From positions 243,619-307,618 of the forward strand of contig NW_019775479.1 of assembly GCF_001039355.2 (NCBI RefSeq): a stretch of 64,000 nt of DNA, read 5' to 3'. A program made the translations under genes and the position numbers. This document shows positions 48,301 to 58,113 of this stretch, piece after piece; position 1 is the first letter of the stretch; each line of letters begins with the position of its first letter. The DNA is from Lingula anatina. Lineage: Eukaryota; Brachiopoda; Lingulata; Lingulida; Lingulidae. The notes under the pieces are model-generated. The model had not been told where the DNA came from. It did no database searches and was given only the letters and a program-made list of their open reading frames with translations.

Positions 48301-51300
48301 TGCAATTAACAAGTACTAAGAGAATGATGCATACAGTTTCTGCATGGACTTAAGCAAAAATTAACGTAAAAAAGGGTATACTCATGTTTTCCTGCCTTTC
48401 TTGGAAATGACCTTGACCTTGTGTATCTCAATAAGATATCATAAAATTCACTATGTTTCCTTGCATTTTAAAAATATTTACTGATAGCCGCATCATTTTG
48501 CAGTTTTGACAGCCATGTCTAAATCTTTTGCTTTCATCAGTATGTATCTTATCAAAAAGTGTTGTCACTTATTGATTTAAAGTGATTGATGTGTTACTGA
48601 AAACTGAATTAATCAGAATCCAGCATGTGGATTGACATAATTTCGAAAGCAAGCTGAGATAACATCCCAAGTAGGCCAATCTTTCTCAGTCAAAAACAAT
48701 ATTAATATAAAGATGGGCCAACAAGGCATGTCATCTACATGTATAGTGCATTGCATTGGATAGTTTATTGAAACTTGTCTATAAACCTATTGGGCCAATT
48801 TCCTATAGGATCCTATAGGATCTTATAGGATCCTATAGGACTTTTTCGTAAGGGTACCCATAACAAGATTTAGTTAAAGTCTAATTTTCCTGTTTTTACT
48901 CTCTATTTACTAGTTTATTTTAGTTCTTAAAAATACATGTTTCGAAAGGTCAAGGTCATGTCAAGGCCACTCTAGGACAAGGTCATCAGTATATCCAGAA
49001 ATTTTCTTGAACCTTGAGTGATGACAGCATCAACAGTCCTTCCAGTTTCTTGTGCCATGAAGCCAATGATTGAAAAGATGACAAAGCCAGCAAATATACT
49101 GGTTCCTTCATTCAGCAATGGAACTATTATTGCATCCCTGTGAAAAAGAAAGACAATCACACCGATGTTAATAATACATAACTGGATTACAAGCAAGGCT
49201 TTCTGCTGACACATCTGCATTGAGCCAGCTTGTGGTTGATCTTCTCTTTAGGTCGGTTGAACGTCAACATCAAAAACAAAATATAATCAAACAACATGTA
49301 AAAAAGTCATGGTAAGGCTGGCAAAAAAATAAAAACAGACCACTGAAAATGTGGTTTTACTATCAGTCTTTGACAAGTTGGTCAACAAACAAAAAATTTT
49401 GGTTGTGAAGTGTAAGCATCTGGCTGCCATACTTGGTTTAATTGCTGAATAGGCAGAAATCCCCATATAATTGCAGTGACAAGACTAAGGTCATTTGCCT
49501 TATTTTTTTAAGAGTTTTAACTGAAATACCCATAATTTTGTAATAACACTGCCTAGAAATATCTAAAGAGCCCCCATCCCATTGTAAAAGAAGGTGACCA
49601 GAAGCGCAGAGTGCAGGACATGCAAAATTGAAAAGAAAATTGCCAATGTGCTTGAATATCAATGGTGAGCAATGAATGAAAACAAAATGCTACTTACTTT
49701 CCTTCAGATTACTTATCTTTCAATAGCATTACTCTCCCTATAGGAGTTGGAAGCATCCCAAAATTTCATATCAAATGATCAATGATGGGTTACTGTCAAA
49801 CAGTTAAACTTAAAACTATTAGCAAATTAAAGTTAGTCTAAAAGTTTTATTCTTATACTTAGAGCAATAGATATGAAATTTGAAGATTATTCTTAGCTAC
49901 ATTAAAAGCTAACTCACCTTAGGCAGTTATTCTGGAAGCGGTTGTAGCTGGCAAATGTGATCATGGCCCCCCAAGCAGCACCAACAGAGTAGAAGATCTG
50001 TCCCGCTGCCTCGGCCCACACCTAAGTGCAATAAATATATGATTAAATATCATTTGAAAAATTCATATATTTTGGCTATCAGAGTTAATCTCACTTCTAC
50101 CTAATATTTCATTTTATGGATGTTTTTCCACAAATTGTACAAAAATAAGGTGCCATTTCTGTTTGAGGACAGCCACTATTCCAAAACTACAGTGTAATTA
50201 GCTTTTCTCATGACTTGTAAATGAGAACAGATATTTTCTTCATACATGTACCTTAAAGCTCAGCAGTTTCTCCCATTTAGGAATAAGATAATACTTTATC
50301 CCCTCCATAGAGCCTGGAAGTGTGACTCCGCGCACCAGTAATATAATCAATACCAAGTAAGGAAACGTGGCTGTAACATAAACAACCTAAAAGAGAAAGG
50401 TAAACATAAGTTTTATATGAGCCTATCTCCAATCATATCATCTTGTTTACCATTATCTACCTAGTAGTCAACAAACATGTATTTGCTCTAGGAAAGGTTT
50501 TAGAACGACACCAAAGCCAAAAATTGCTGCACACAAGGTAACTTTTACAGTACATCTCAAACTGCCTTTGGATAATTTGAAAGGTGAAGATGTTAAAGGT
50601 TATAAAATGAAACTTATGCTAAAAATACAAGTTACATATCCATATGAAACTACTTGCAAACATATTAGTAATACATTTGTTTAAAGAACTGATATACCTT
50701 TCCAGAAGATTTTACACCTTTACACAAACACAAGAAGATCATAACCCAGGCAAATATCAGGCACAGCAACAGCTGCCAGCGAATGGGACCGATGTTTTCT
50801 ATACCCTCTGACAACTCAAGTACATGGTTTCTTGAAAAAAGGGGAGAAAAATTAAAAAAAATTAATAAAAACAGCATTTTCCATTGTGAATATAGCCTTT
50901 TTACAATGTTACACATGCATTTGCTTAGTGATAAAATCAAATTGGTTTGTGCATAAAAACAATCTTACTTCATCAAAAAATATCTTAAGATTTTCTGTTA
51001 AACTGGCTGAGTGCTCTAGAAAACTTAAAACTCATGATAAATGCAATAACTTGAAACAATCAGTCTGAAAGCCACGTCAGGTTTTAATCAATTTTAGACT
51101 GATTGACTATATATGGAATGTATATATATATGTGCCCTCTTTCGATACTAACTGCCAGTACTGCTCACTAGGAGACTCCCTCTGTATGGTTACATTAGTG
51201 CTGTTAGTACCATCCACCCCATAGTGCATCCAGTAGCTGGCACTGCTATTGGCAGTCAAATTTCCCATCAGCCTCACCACCCCAGCGCCATCTAGCAATG

Positions 51301-54300
51301 GATCTAGGGGTCCCTGGTGTGTATGGTTGGTAGCGTTAGGACTACGTTTATGCCACAGAGCACAATTCTCATCATTCCAGTCATTATTGCAGTGACTCCA
51401 TGGAAGAACTGCTTGGAAGGACATCAGCAAGTAGTACAGGGTCCACGTGATGATGATGTTGTAGTAGATACACACAATTCCAGACACTATCACCATGCCC
51501 CAGCCAATGCCTGAAATAATATAATGTTAAAGATACAAACAAATCCAGACTTCAGAACCAATGCCAACTATTTCAAACATGTAACGCTCTGAAAGTAGAC
51601 TTACACACCTGTAATCATTACCTTCACTTAAACTAATCAAACGTTTTTTTTTTCTATGCCATTTAACAAAGTTTAAATTAAGTAACCATGTCTTAAAACT
51701 TATAGAATACAGGTGTAAGTTTCTATACCTTTGAACATTGGACTGAGCTTCCAGACCCCCGTGGGACTCTGGCTGCAAAACTGTCCATATGCAATCTCCA
51801 GGAAGACAAGAGGCATTCCACACAGCAGCAGGAAGATGCAGTATGGAATAAGGAAAGCACCTGCATAAACAGGAAACATATTTGCCATAAAAATAGATAA
51901 AGATGTCGACTGATAAATTTTATTTTAAAAAACTCCTTGAGTAATAATAACCTCCGCCATCGAGGTTCTTTTCTGACCTCTGCATGTTTGTTTGTTATTT
52001 TTGTTTGTCTTTTCCTTGCCAGCCTAACTCAAAATGTAATGTATGGGTTTTGATTAAATTTTCAGCATAGGTTACATATTTGTGGGCTAACTTAAAAGTG
52101 GTTAAATTTTGGTGATGATCTATTGATTAATTAATGATTAATTATTAGTTAATTATTCATGGAGGTCTGTGGTCTCTGACAGTTTTTATGGTTGAGTTTT
52201 GATATATACAGTCTTATATTTATACTGTCTTAACTGTCTGTCTCCAAAACACACTACTTCACCATCTGATATTTGTAAATTGTTGATATTTTGCTGCATA
52301 TCAACTAGGTTTCAAACCAAATAACTTGGAAAAAAACACTTTTATGAATTAGCTATTGTTTGCAAGACATCACTCCATAAAAAAGTTTGTTATGTTTATC
52401 CTTCAATTTTTCAGGGGTTGGACAAATTATATTCATCTGCTACCTTTTGCCATAATTTATAAAAAAAAATCCATAATGGCAGCTATTGCTTGCAAATAAT
52501 TTCTCCTGCTTGAAACATTTAGCCAGTAAACTAAAAAACTGAAATATGCCAAATATGCAACCAACAAGCCTTCAGTATTATTTTAACATGAAAACATAAA
52601 GGATTAGAATGAAATCCTTAAAACAAGCCATGCACTCACCTCCACCATTTCTGTAACAGATATAAGGAAACCTCCATATGTTACCCAAACCAACAGCATA
52701 CCCAATACAGGACAAGAAAAAGTCAAGTCGACCACTCCAGTTACCACGCACTTTGTTCTCGTCTTCTAGGCCCACCATCTTTGGCAAAGACAGCTTTCGC
52801 TTAATTTTATCCCCCATAGATGGTTTCTCCTACAAGTACAAAGAATGATGTCAGATAATATCAAAATCACTGAAAGGTTGCTACCTCTCTATCAAGACTA
52901 TCAACTGTATCCAGTATGATATTAGAGTATTTTAAAGCTGATTCCAATACTACAAGGTGGAATTGTAATTCACTTTTTGATGCAGAAACAGGAATGATGG
53001 ATAATAACTTGAACCATTCACAGTCTGTCACTTCAAAGCCAGCACATATCCAGATCATGCAGGGACACTCTCAGGTATCCCAAGGTGAGTGGTGAGGCTG
53101 GGTAAAATGAGTTTGGGCTATTCCGGTTTAGACCAGCTCTGACACTGGGCTATACACTGTGTTTATCTCCAGTACAAAGAACTAATTATAATACTGTCTA
53201 TATAATAGTAGCCAAATATATATTACTGCATACTGTGTATATGCATGCATTTATGTAATCTATACTTATATTTACATGAAAGTAGTGGAACTCCTAGGAA
53301 CTCCTTTGCATACCTTTAACTATAATGGTAAACAACTACTATGTGTACATGTACGAACTATAATAAGAACTTTGGGCTAGTTACTGAGCTCAAACATGGT
53401 ACAGAGACTAGGGTGACAAATCTCATCTTTAGCAAATGAATGTTTCCTGCAGTTGTTTGCTAAAGTTGCTGGTGCATTTAGCATGCAAGCGCACACACAT
53501 ACACACACATAAAGAGAACTCATCCAGCAATAAAAGTCAACTATTGAGCCTCATTAAAAAGGCCGGGGCTCTCACAGCTCATGCTTTAAGTGTGTCAGCA
53601 ACATTTCCATGCAGTTTCAAACTGGCAAACTTTCTTACCTAAAATCTACACATAAGAATATATAAGGCCTTTAAGTCTCCAATGTTTTTAGTCAATTGTA
53701 TTCTAAACTTAAAGGCTTCTGACAAACTATTAATTAGAAAAAAATAAGTTTTTAGTTCCTTCCTTGAAGTTTTGGAAAAAATGCGAAAACTTATGGTCCA
53801 TAAGTGTCCTAAAATACCATTTATGCCCCTTTTAGCCTGCAAAAATTTCGTATAAAATCTTTTGAACACTTGTCTCTACAAACATGCCCCTTACATTTTA
53901 CACATGCCAAAGTGAAGCTTAACATAATGTTTTGAACTTTATTCTGATCGTGAACAGTATTTGCCTGATGACTTATCCCACATGAGTTATGTTGAAAATA
54001 CAAGGAAAACAGAAAAAAAGGCAAATGTGAAGGCCATAATCTTAACCTGTTTACTAGATACTAACCATATGACAGCAGCACTTAAATAAGTGGTATCTTA
54101 TAACTCCAGCAACCCTGCTGGATTTCATGTACCAGGTGGTACGTTTCCAGTTAAAGAAGTTAAGGATGACAGATAAGCTGATTCTGACATGGACTAAGAT
54201 AAATTATATATTCAACCCAAATCCCCTCCCCCTCCCCACCCCCCCAAAAAAAAGGAAAAAAAAAGAAAATATAAACAAACAAACAAGAAATGTGCATTTG

Positions 54301-55534
54301 GCAATTGTGCAAAACTGAAGTGCCAGTAGCTGTTACCATTACACTTATATTTAGGGACATAAGTCTCATACACACACACACTTAGGAAATAACCATAATA
54401 TATTTTCTTTGAAGAATACCAAGATACATGAGTAGGAGGTAGATATATATATATATATATGCAACAATTTGAAGAAAACTTATATTCTTTTGAATTAAAA
54501 TGTTCATTTCCATAAACCTTTTTGACTCTCAGTTTGGTTACCAGATTTCGGACAATATACACACTATATGTACAAGTCAAACCTAAAAATATAAAGGAAA
54601 AAGGTTTCCATTAATGAAAAATCAAATCAAACTAATTTATCCAGGGGCAAGAAATCCTTGACATCTTACCTCCACCTTGGCTCTGTCCGGTGTTCTACAG
54701 ATTGTTGTTTTCTTCAAACTGTTGAGCCAGTCTGCATGGGACTGGATGTATGGGTCAAAATTACATAATTTCCCAAGACGAGTCACTAAGTTCACCAAAT
54801 GTTATTTGTGTACCTAACCTAGTTTTGAGTGATTACTAGATGTACATGTGCTGCAGTATTTGTTATAGGGTTACACCTTTTTGTGTATTGACACATAAAG
54901 TTAGGCAACATTACAGTACATGGCATCTTTCCCATTGCCTTGAAATACATGTATGTTACTTAATCTTATCTACATACTTATTATCCAATATGAAAATATC
55001 CACTTAATTAGTTGTTGTAAATGTATATTTTTTTTCCCAGACATAAATTTGTATCAACAAGCCCACTGTTTAAATAAAACAAAATAAAAAATAAAATAAA
55101 ATATATCATGCTCAAGTATAAGACTATGCAAAGATGGTCTGGTTTGACATTGACTGGTTTACAATATAATCTTAAATTCCACTGGAGTGTTTCCCAATAA
55201 GTGCAATAAAAACAAATAGAATTTAAATCAATTAATTACTAGTAATCATAAAACATCAAGGTTTTCATCTGTATCAAAATTTCACAAGACTGACTGAAAA
55301 CTGCTGGGAAAAATGACCAGATGAGTGACGAGTAACATGCTCCATTCCTTAGTTACAGATATGGTGGGTCACAGGGGGATGGAGGTGGGTGGTGATTATC
55401 TAAATTTTCAAAACAAGTACACACTATGGTAAACCTTACTGTATAACTTATGTTAATCACATTTCATAAAGCTGATTCAAAAAGTGATAGCATTGACCCA
55501 CCTTGGAGGCCGCCCACCATGAGGAACTGGACAT
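40337..55534 (-). CDS. SLC6 sodium/chloride-dependent transporter, glycine/neutral amino acid type, 15 exons, 721 aa
   Basis: A plasma-membrane symporter that would import a small neutral amino acid, most likely glycine, with Na+ and Cl-. Exons (minus, high to low): 55502-55534, 54670-54741, 52640-52829, 51729-51860, 51153-51510, 50698-50830, 50252-50386, 49918-50021, 49013-49137, 46237-46349, 45743-45874, 45476-45575, 45078-45178, 41136-41303, 40337-40606. All joins are GT-AG and keep phase. TM1 has [14 protein letters not shown] (78-91). TM2 ends in GQF followed by SQSPTGVW, as in GlyT1-type proteins. The large second external loop has a C183-C192 pair and at least six N-x-S/T sequons. TM6 has AAWG, as in glycine transporters. 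TM8 has VDSQ (462-465), the Na2 D-S pair. The C-terminus has the clade's DWGP. An oddity is Glu396 in NEGTS of TM7. The first two exons are inferred from splice sites and phase only. The intron between exons 13 and 14 holds a possibly misplaced contig. Confidence 0.88.
40768..40795. repeat. (GT)n microsatellite in the last SLC6 intron
   Basis: About fourteen GT units on the plus strand. Confidence 0.9.
40839..41053 (+). mobile_element. MITE family 1, copy 4
   Basis: It begins GACCCCATTTCC and ends GGGAATACAGCC, flanked by ATA (40836-40838 and 41054-41056). It sits inside the last SLC6 intron, about 80 bp from exon 14. Confidence 0.8.
41136..41303 (-). CDS. SLC6 exon 14 (TM11 end, TM12)
   Basis: Starts after TTTCCCACCAG and ends TTGCAG|GTAAGT, phase 0 to 0. 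It encodes [18 protein letters not shown] and TM12, with [10 protein letters not shown]. Confidence 0.9.
41471..41832. repeat. block B, copy 1 (about 362 bp), close to a contig end
   Basis: Nearly identical to 43858-44220. It ends 12 bp before the single N at 41845. The flanks before the two copies are unrelated. A minus-strand 95-codon frame is shared by both, but the few differences change amino acids freely, so it is probably not a gene. Confidence 0.85.
41845..41845. other. single N, probable contig join
   Basis: Left boundary of the segment 41846-44829 that lies in the SLC6 intron. Confidence 0.75.
42267..42301. repeat. (AT)n microsatellite
   Basis: About seventeen AT units in the doubtful contig. 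Confidence 0.9.
43283..43522 (-). CDS. orphan TPR-repeat exon (kinesin light chain / NPHP3-like type)
   Basis: An 80-codon exon between TTTAG (acceptor, ending at 43523) and ATATTA|GTATAT, phase 0 at both ends. It reads as one and a half tetratricopeptide repeats of the 42-residue kinesin-light-chain type: [18 protein letters not shown], then [20 protein letters not shown], then [18 protein letters not shown] and [11 protein letters not shown]. This pattern occurs in kinesin light chains, nephrocystin-3-like and many NTPase-TPR proteins. It has no relation to the surrounding SLC6 gene, whose strand it shares. It is confined to the segment between two single Ns, so it may belong to another locus. 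The acceptor's pyrimidine tract is poor. Confidence 0.6.
43858..44220. repeat. block B, copy 2
   Basis: Near-identical to 41471-41832 apart from scattered substitutions. It continues into a further AT-rich stretch and an inverted-repeat element. Confidence 0.85.
44360..44711. mobile_element. CAGGGC(C)GTAGCC inverted-repeat element, 352 bp
   Basis: The left end CAGGGCGTAGCC and right end GGCTACGGCCCTG are inverted repeats with a 1-bp gap. TGGAT flanks both sides (44355-44359 and 44712-44716). A G-rich block follows the left end and a C-rich block precedes the right. CAGGG termini suggest a hAT-like MITE, though hAT duplications are usually 8 bp. Confidence 0.65.
44830..44830. other. single N, probable contig join
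   Basis: Right boundary of the doubtful segment. A short CGACGG tandem follows directly. Confidence 0.75.
44871..44900. repeat. 30-bp palindrome (14-bp arms, 2-nt centre)
   Basis: TATGTACAGACACA, then TC, then the exact complement of the first arm. It lies in an SLC6 intron about 40 bp after a contig join. Confidence 0.9.
45078..45178 (-). CDS. SLC6 exon 13 (TM11 start)
   Basis: Starts after TTTTTGCAG and ends CTT|GTGAGT in phase 0. It encodes [16 protein letters not shown] and W.FVTPAVIL. It is the last exon before the doubtful contig. Confidence 0.9.
45476..45575 (-). CDS. SLC6 exon 12 (TM10)
   Basis: Starts after TTCATTCAG and ends TATG|GTAAGA in phase 1. It encodes [19 protein letters not shown] and [10 protein letters not shown]. 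Confidence 0.9.
45743..45874 (-). CDS. SLC6 exon 11 (TM8 end, TM9)
   Basis: Starts after TTTTTTCAG and ends ACTAAG|GTAATG, phase 0 to 0. It encodes [16 protein letters not shown] and TM9. Confidence 0.9.
46237..46349 (-). CDS. SLC6 exon 10 (TM8)
   Basis: Starts after CCTTTCAG and ends CAG|GTCTGT in phase 0. It encodes [24 protein letters not shown] and VDSQ. Confidence 0.9.
46350..49012 (-). other. largest uninterrupted SLC6 intron (exons 9 to 10)
   Basis: About 2.66 kb with no supported gene. It holds the palindromic decamer array at 48801-48840 and a T homopolymer near 47371-47392. Confidence 0.7.
48801..48840. repeat. four tandem copies of a palindromic decamer
   Basis: TCCTATAGGA repeated four times, the third with one change (TCTTATAGGA). 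Each unit is its own reverse complement. It is in the SLC6 intron between exons 9 and 10. Confidence 0.9.
49013..49137 (-). CDS. SLC6 exon 9 (TM7)
   Basis: Starts after TTTTTCACAG and ends CAAG|GTTCAA (a weak donor chosen for phase). It encodes [19 protein letters not shown] and FMAQETG. Glu396 follows the conserved Asn of the Na1 site. Confidence 0.88.
49918..50021 (-). CDS. SLC6 exon 8 (TM6)
   Basis: Starts after CACTTAG and ends CTAAG|GTGAGT in phase 2. It encodes [15 protein letters not shown] and SYNRFQNNC. The residues around the unwound part of TM6 match glycine-type transporters. Confidence 0.92.
50252..50386 (-). CDS. SLC6 exon 7 (TM5)
   Basis: Starts after CTCTTTTAG, ends AAG|GTACAT, phase 0 to 0. 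It encodes [20 protein letters not shown] and IPKWEKL, all family hallmarks. Confidence 0.92.
50698..50830 (-). CDS. SLC6 exon 6 (TM4)
   Basis: Starts after TTTTTTCAAG and ends GGAAAG|GTATAT in phase 0. It encodes [12 protein letters not shown], then TM4 and CKGVKSSGK. Confidence 0.9.
51153..51510 (-). CDS. SLC6 exon 5 (TM3 and large external loop)
   Basis: Starts after TATTTCAG and ends TGGCA|GTTAGT in phase 2. It holds TM3 (YYNIIITW), LPW with the loop disulfide cysteines nine residues apart, and sequons NAT, NHT, NLT, NSS, NST and NVT. Confidence 0.9.
51729..51860 (-). CDS. SLC6 exon 4 (TM2)
   Basis: Starts after TTTATGCAG in phase 1 and ends AAAG|GTATAG. It encodes AFLIPY through TM2 to [19 protein letters not shown]. 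Confidence 0.9.
51951..52166. mobile_element. degraded CCTCCGCC inverted-repeat element in an SLC6 intron
   Basis: The left end CCTCCGCCATCGAGG and right end ATGGAGG are weak inverted repeats. The interior TTTGTTTGTTATTTTTGTTTG matches, in reverse orientation, the CAAACAAACAGACAG part of 7803-8015. Confidence 0.5.
52640..52829 (-). CDS. SLC6 exon 3 (TM1)
   Basis: Follows CTTGTAG and ends GGTGGAG|GTGAGT in phase 1. It carries [11 protein letters not shown] and the TM1 Na+/substrate segment [14 protein letters not shown]. The Met at 52815-52817 would also serve as a start. Confidence 0.9.
52830..54669 (-). other. SLC6 intron (exons 2 to 3)
   Basis: About 1.8 kb with no supported gene; only short frames and a small TA run near 54443-54460. 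Confidence 0.55.
54670..54741 (-). CDS. SLC6 exon 2 (cytoplasmic N-terminus)
   Basis: 24 codons between CATCCAG and GAG|GTAAGA, phase 0 at both ends, rich in Lys, Arg and Thr. The donor is strong; the acceptor is less certain. Confidence 0.55.
55502..55534 (-). CDS. SLC6 exon 1 (start, tentative)
   Basis: ATG plus ten codons ending AAG|GTGGGT. It is polar with no domain, and joins exon 2 in phase 0. It is supported only by the start codon, donor and phase, so a Met in exon 3 (52817) is an alternative start. Confidence 0.45.
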
Positions 55535-56511
55535 CTTGACACCAAGAACATGTGTAAAACTGCTTGGGTTAATTCATTCAACATGACCTTTATGCACAAA
55601 ACCTTTTCTTCCTTGTTTACAACTAACGCATTAAGTAAACATCCGTTATACTATTGACATATAACCTTTTCAAGACAATACAAAGTAAAGCTACAGGTGA
55701 GGTGTAAGGGAACTTGCATCAACTATAATATAAGCTAATGTTCAATTCTGTGTGCTTGTTGTTGTTCACATTCTGCATGATCAGCAAAAGAGTAAACTTT
55801 GGCTAGACATGTTTAGATAATGTCTAAAAACTGAGTAAATGTAACACCACCCCGGTAGCACTATCTGATAATATGTTTTCTCTGAAATAAGAGATATAAC
55901 AGCTTCTACTAGGGAGGTCAGGTCACGCCGCTTACACAGCGGAAAGCGGGAAAAAATCTAACCTTGCTGTGTGTTTTCCATCATAACTTCCAAGTTTTGG
56001 GTCCTATGGTAAATATAAAAACATATTTAGAAAGTACATTCAGTGGGCTTTTTTGCAATATCTGTAACAATGTATTATCTCTGCGATAAAAACCTCCATC
56101 CATGAAAATCCCGCGAGAAATCGCCGGTGATTTCACTTCCTCGTTTGGTTCCCGCTATTTACGCATCTTGTTCAACCTGCGCGTTTCGCGGCATATTTCT
56201 AAAAGCTCCGTACGGCGTCCCGGGTGTTATTTCCATGGATTTGACCACATATTCGTGCAGAGGATGAATCAGCCTTTCGAGTGAGGGGTTACAGAAGGTC
56301 AGAAAACCGAAAAAAGCAGCCACAGCTTGCATTTTAATTTTTTAATCGCATTTTAGAGTTAGAATAACGAAGTTTGCAAAGTTCTGTAACCCCTACCTAG
56401 ATAATTTAACTAATTCTCTTTTTATATGAGCTGTTTATTTGTCATTTTTTGCTAAGACGTAGCCGGAACAGCCTTTCGAAAGTTTGTGCTTTTGATCTTA
56501 CCGCAGGTAAA

Positions 56512-57118
56512 ATGGAGGACGCGCCAAGCTGTTCTGCTGATGAAAGGGCTCATGTATTTTCAGCACCCAAAGAGGCTCGAGAATTGTTCACAAAACACAA
56601 GAATATTTATAAAACGACTGCAATTAACGAATATAGGGTTAATTTTATGCCTAATAACAGTGAAGAGGTACATGATTTAGCCATTTACAGGAAACTGAAA
56701 TTGGTCTATGGGGGCCGTAGCGATAGTCCGAAGGTTCAATAGTCCGAAGGTTCACCACAGAACCTTCGGACCAATGAACCCTTGATTAAAAAATCGATAA
56801 AAATGTTACCACTTTTCGGACCATTGAACCTTCGGACCAATGAACCTTCGGACTATCGAGACGCCCCCGGGCCATGATTCTGCATTGTTACTGAGAGGTA
56901 AAAAAAGAGAGACTTACTTAGATAAGGACTTTTTGTACCCAAGAACTAGAGAACAGTACATAACTGAAGAAATAAAGGATAAAGAAAAAATTAAGAAAAG
57001 AGCTTTAGCAGTCAAAAAAAAAAAATCAAGTTTGAAAAGAAAGTATGAAGCAAGTGTAAGTGAAATTGAAAGGCTTGATGATGAGAATGAAAACTTATTT
57101 TTAAATATTGAGTACTAA
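56512..57118 (+). pseudogene. lysine-rich coiled-coil ORF split by a MITE insertion
   Basis: The ATG at 56512 opens a frame beginning MEDAPSCSADERAHVF, which runs to KLKLVYGG at 56715 and then enters the inserted element. A second frame resumes at HDSALLLRG (56873) and ends in TAA at 57118. Skipping the 157 bp between 56716 and 56873 would return exactly to the second frame. The C-terminal half is strongly charged with heptad-like Glu, Leu and Lys spacing, so it is probably coiled coil. I do not recognise the family. It may be a protein of the surrounding candidate transposon or an unrelated host gene. As it stands the product would be truncated. Confidence 0.5.
56717..56868. mobile_element. 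small MITE with TAGTCCGAAGGTTCA repeats, nested in the ORF
   Basis: CGATAGTCCGAAGGTTCA at the left and its complement TGAACCTTCGGACTATCG at the right form a long inverted repeat, and the inner part repeats the GGTTC/CCTTCGGACCA unit several times. GGGCC lies on both sides (56712-56716 and 56869-56873) and may be the target duplication, although the inverted repeat may also include these G/C bases. Confidence 0.75.
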
Positions 57119-57192
57119 AAGAGTGTCTTCCATTTATATTCAGTTGAAAACTAATGCACGCCATCCTGTATGCTATTGCTGTTGTAGCATTG

Positions 57193-57527
57193 GTTGCCAA
57201 GGCAATAGCGCCAATGTATTTTTCTATTATTCATCTTTATTTCATATGACCAAAAGATTCTTCCATTTCTTATTCAGTTGAAAAATTCATGATAATGTGT
57301 AAAATGTAATTCAAACTGTTACCATAGCAACAACTATCATAATAATGGTTTCCATAGCAACAGATACATTAGAAGCCATTATTTTTGTTTCCAATGATGA
57401 CACATTATATTTAGCATTTTTTTTATCCAAAAGTAGCCTTTGGACAGTGGTTTTGAAGCATCATAGTTGAAAAATCGAAAAAAAGTGTTGATGTTTATCG
57501 AGATTTAGCAACGGTTGCCATGGAAAT
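57193..57527. promoter_or_regulatory. cluster of four X-box-like (RFX-type) 14-mers
   Basis: GTTGCCAAGGCAAT (57193-57206), GTTACCATAGCAAC (57318-57331), GTTTCCATAGCAAC (57348-57361) and GTTGCCATGGAAAT (57514-57527). The second and third fit the palindromic X-box GTTNCCATRGNAAC bound by RFX factors in metazoans. Whether they act as binding sites or are just transposon sequence is open. Confidence 0.4.
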
Positions 57528-58113
57528 CATGAATAAATTCCACAAAATTATATATTGACAGATTCCTCTTTGCATAGTGTGACTGTCTTCAAAATTTCAA
57601 ATCGATATTTTACTCCGTTCAAAAGTTATACCAATTTTGTTTAATTGATTTGGCAATTGGGTGACACTTTTGGCTTCCACTGTTACATGCGCTTGCATGC
57701 AAGACTTTTTCAAAATTTTGTGGCCAACTTGCATTCTTATAAATTTAATAACTTTTGATTGGCTTGCTCGATTTTCAAAAAGTAAAATGTTTTAGAAAGC
57801 TCTTGAATTGATCTATCAGAAAACATCAATTTGACCGAAATCAATGTGAGTTACAAAAGTTATCTGACCTCCCTACTTCTACAAGCATAAGCTTCACAAA
57901 TTACTTCAGAAACATACAATGTACTATCTACAACACTAGTAAAAAGGCTTTTAAATTCTGTCTTTGAACTTGACCAGCTTTTAAATTTAAGCAAGTTATG
58001 AAGCATCTGGGTGACGTTGATCACTATATACTCCTTTAATATATATATATATGTTAGTGGAGTATAATCTGTACAGTTTGCTGCACATAAAGGTAAAGAG
58101 CACAGTTGCTGTA

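Larger units (their letters stand above)
55912..57873. mobile_element. candidate 1.96-kb TA-flanked inverted-repeat element with an internal ORF
   Basis: GGGAGGTCAG (55912-55921) and its exact complement (57864-57873) face each other, each bordered by TA on the outside (55910-55911 and 57874-57875). The interior holds an ORF of unknown function split by a small MITE, a GC-richer block (56100-56240) and four X-box-like 14-mers. The inverted repeat is only 10 bp, so the boundary needs a second copy to confirm it. Confidence 0.45.
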
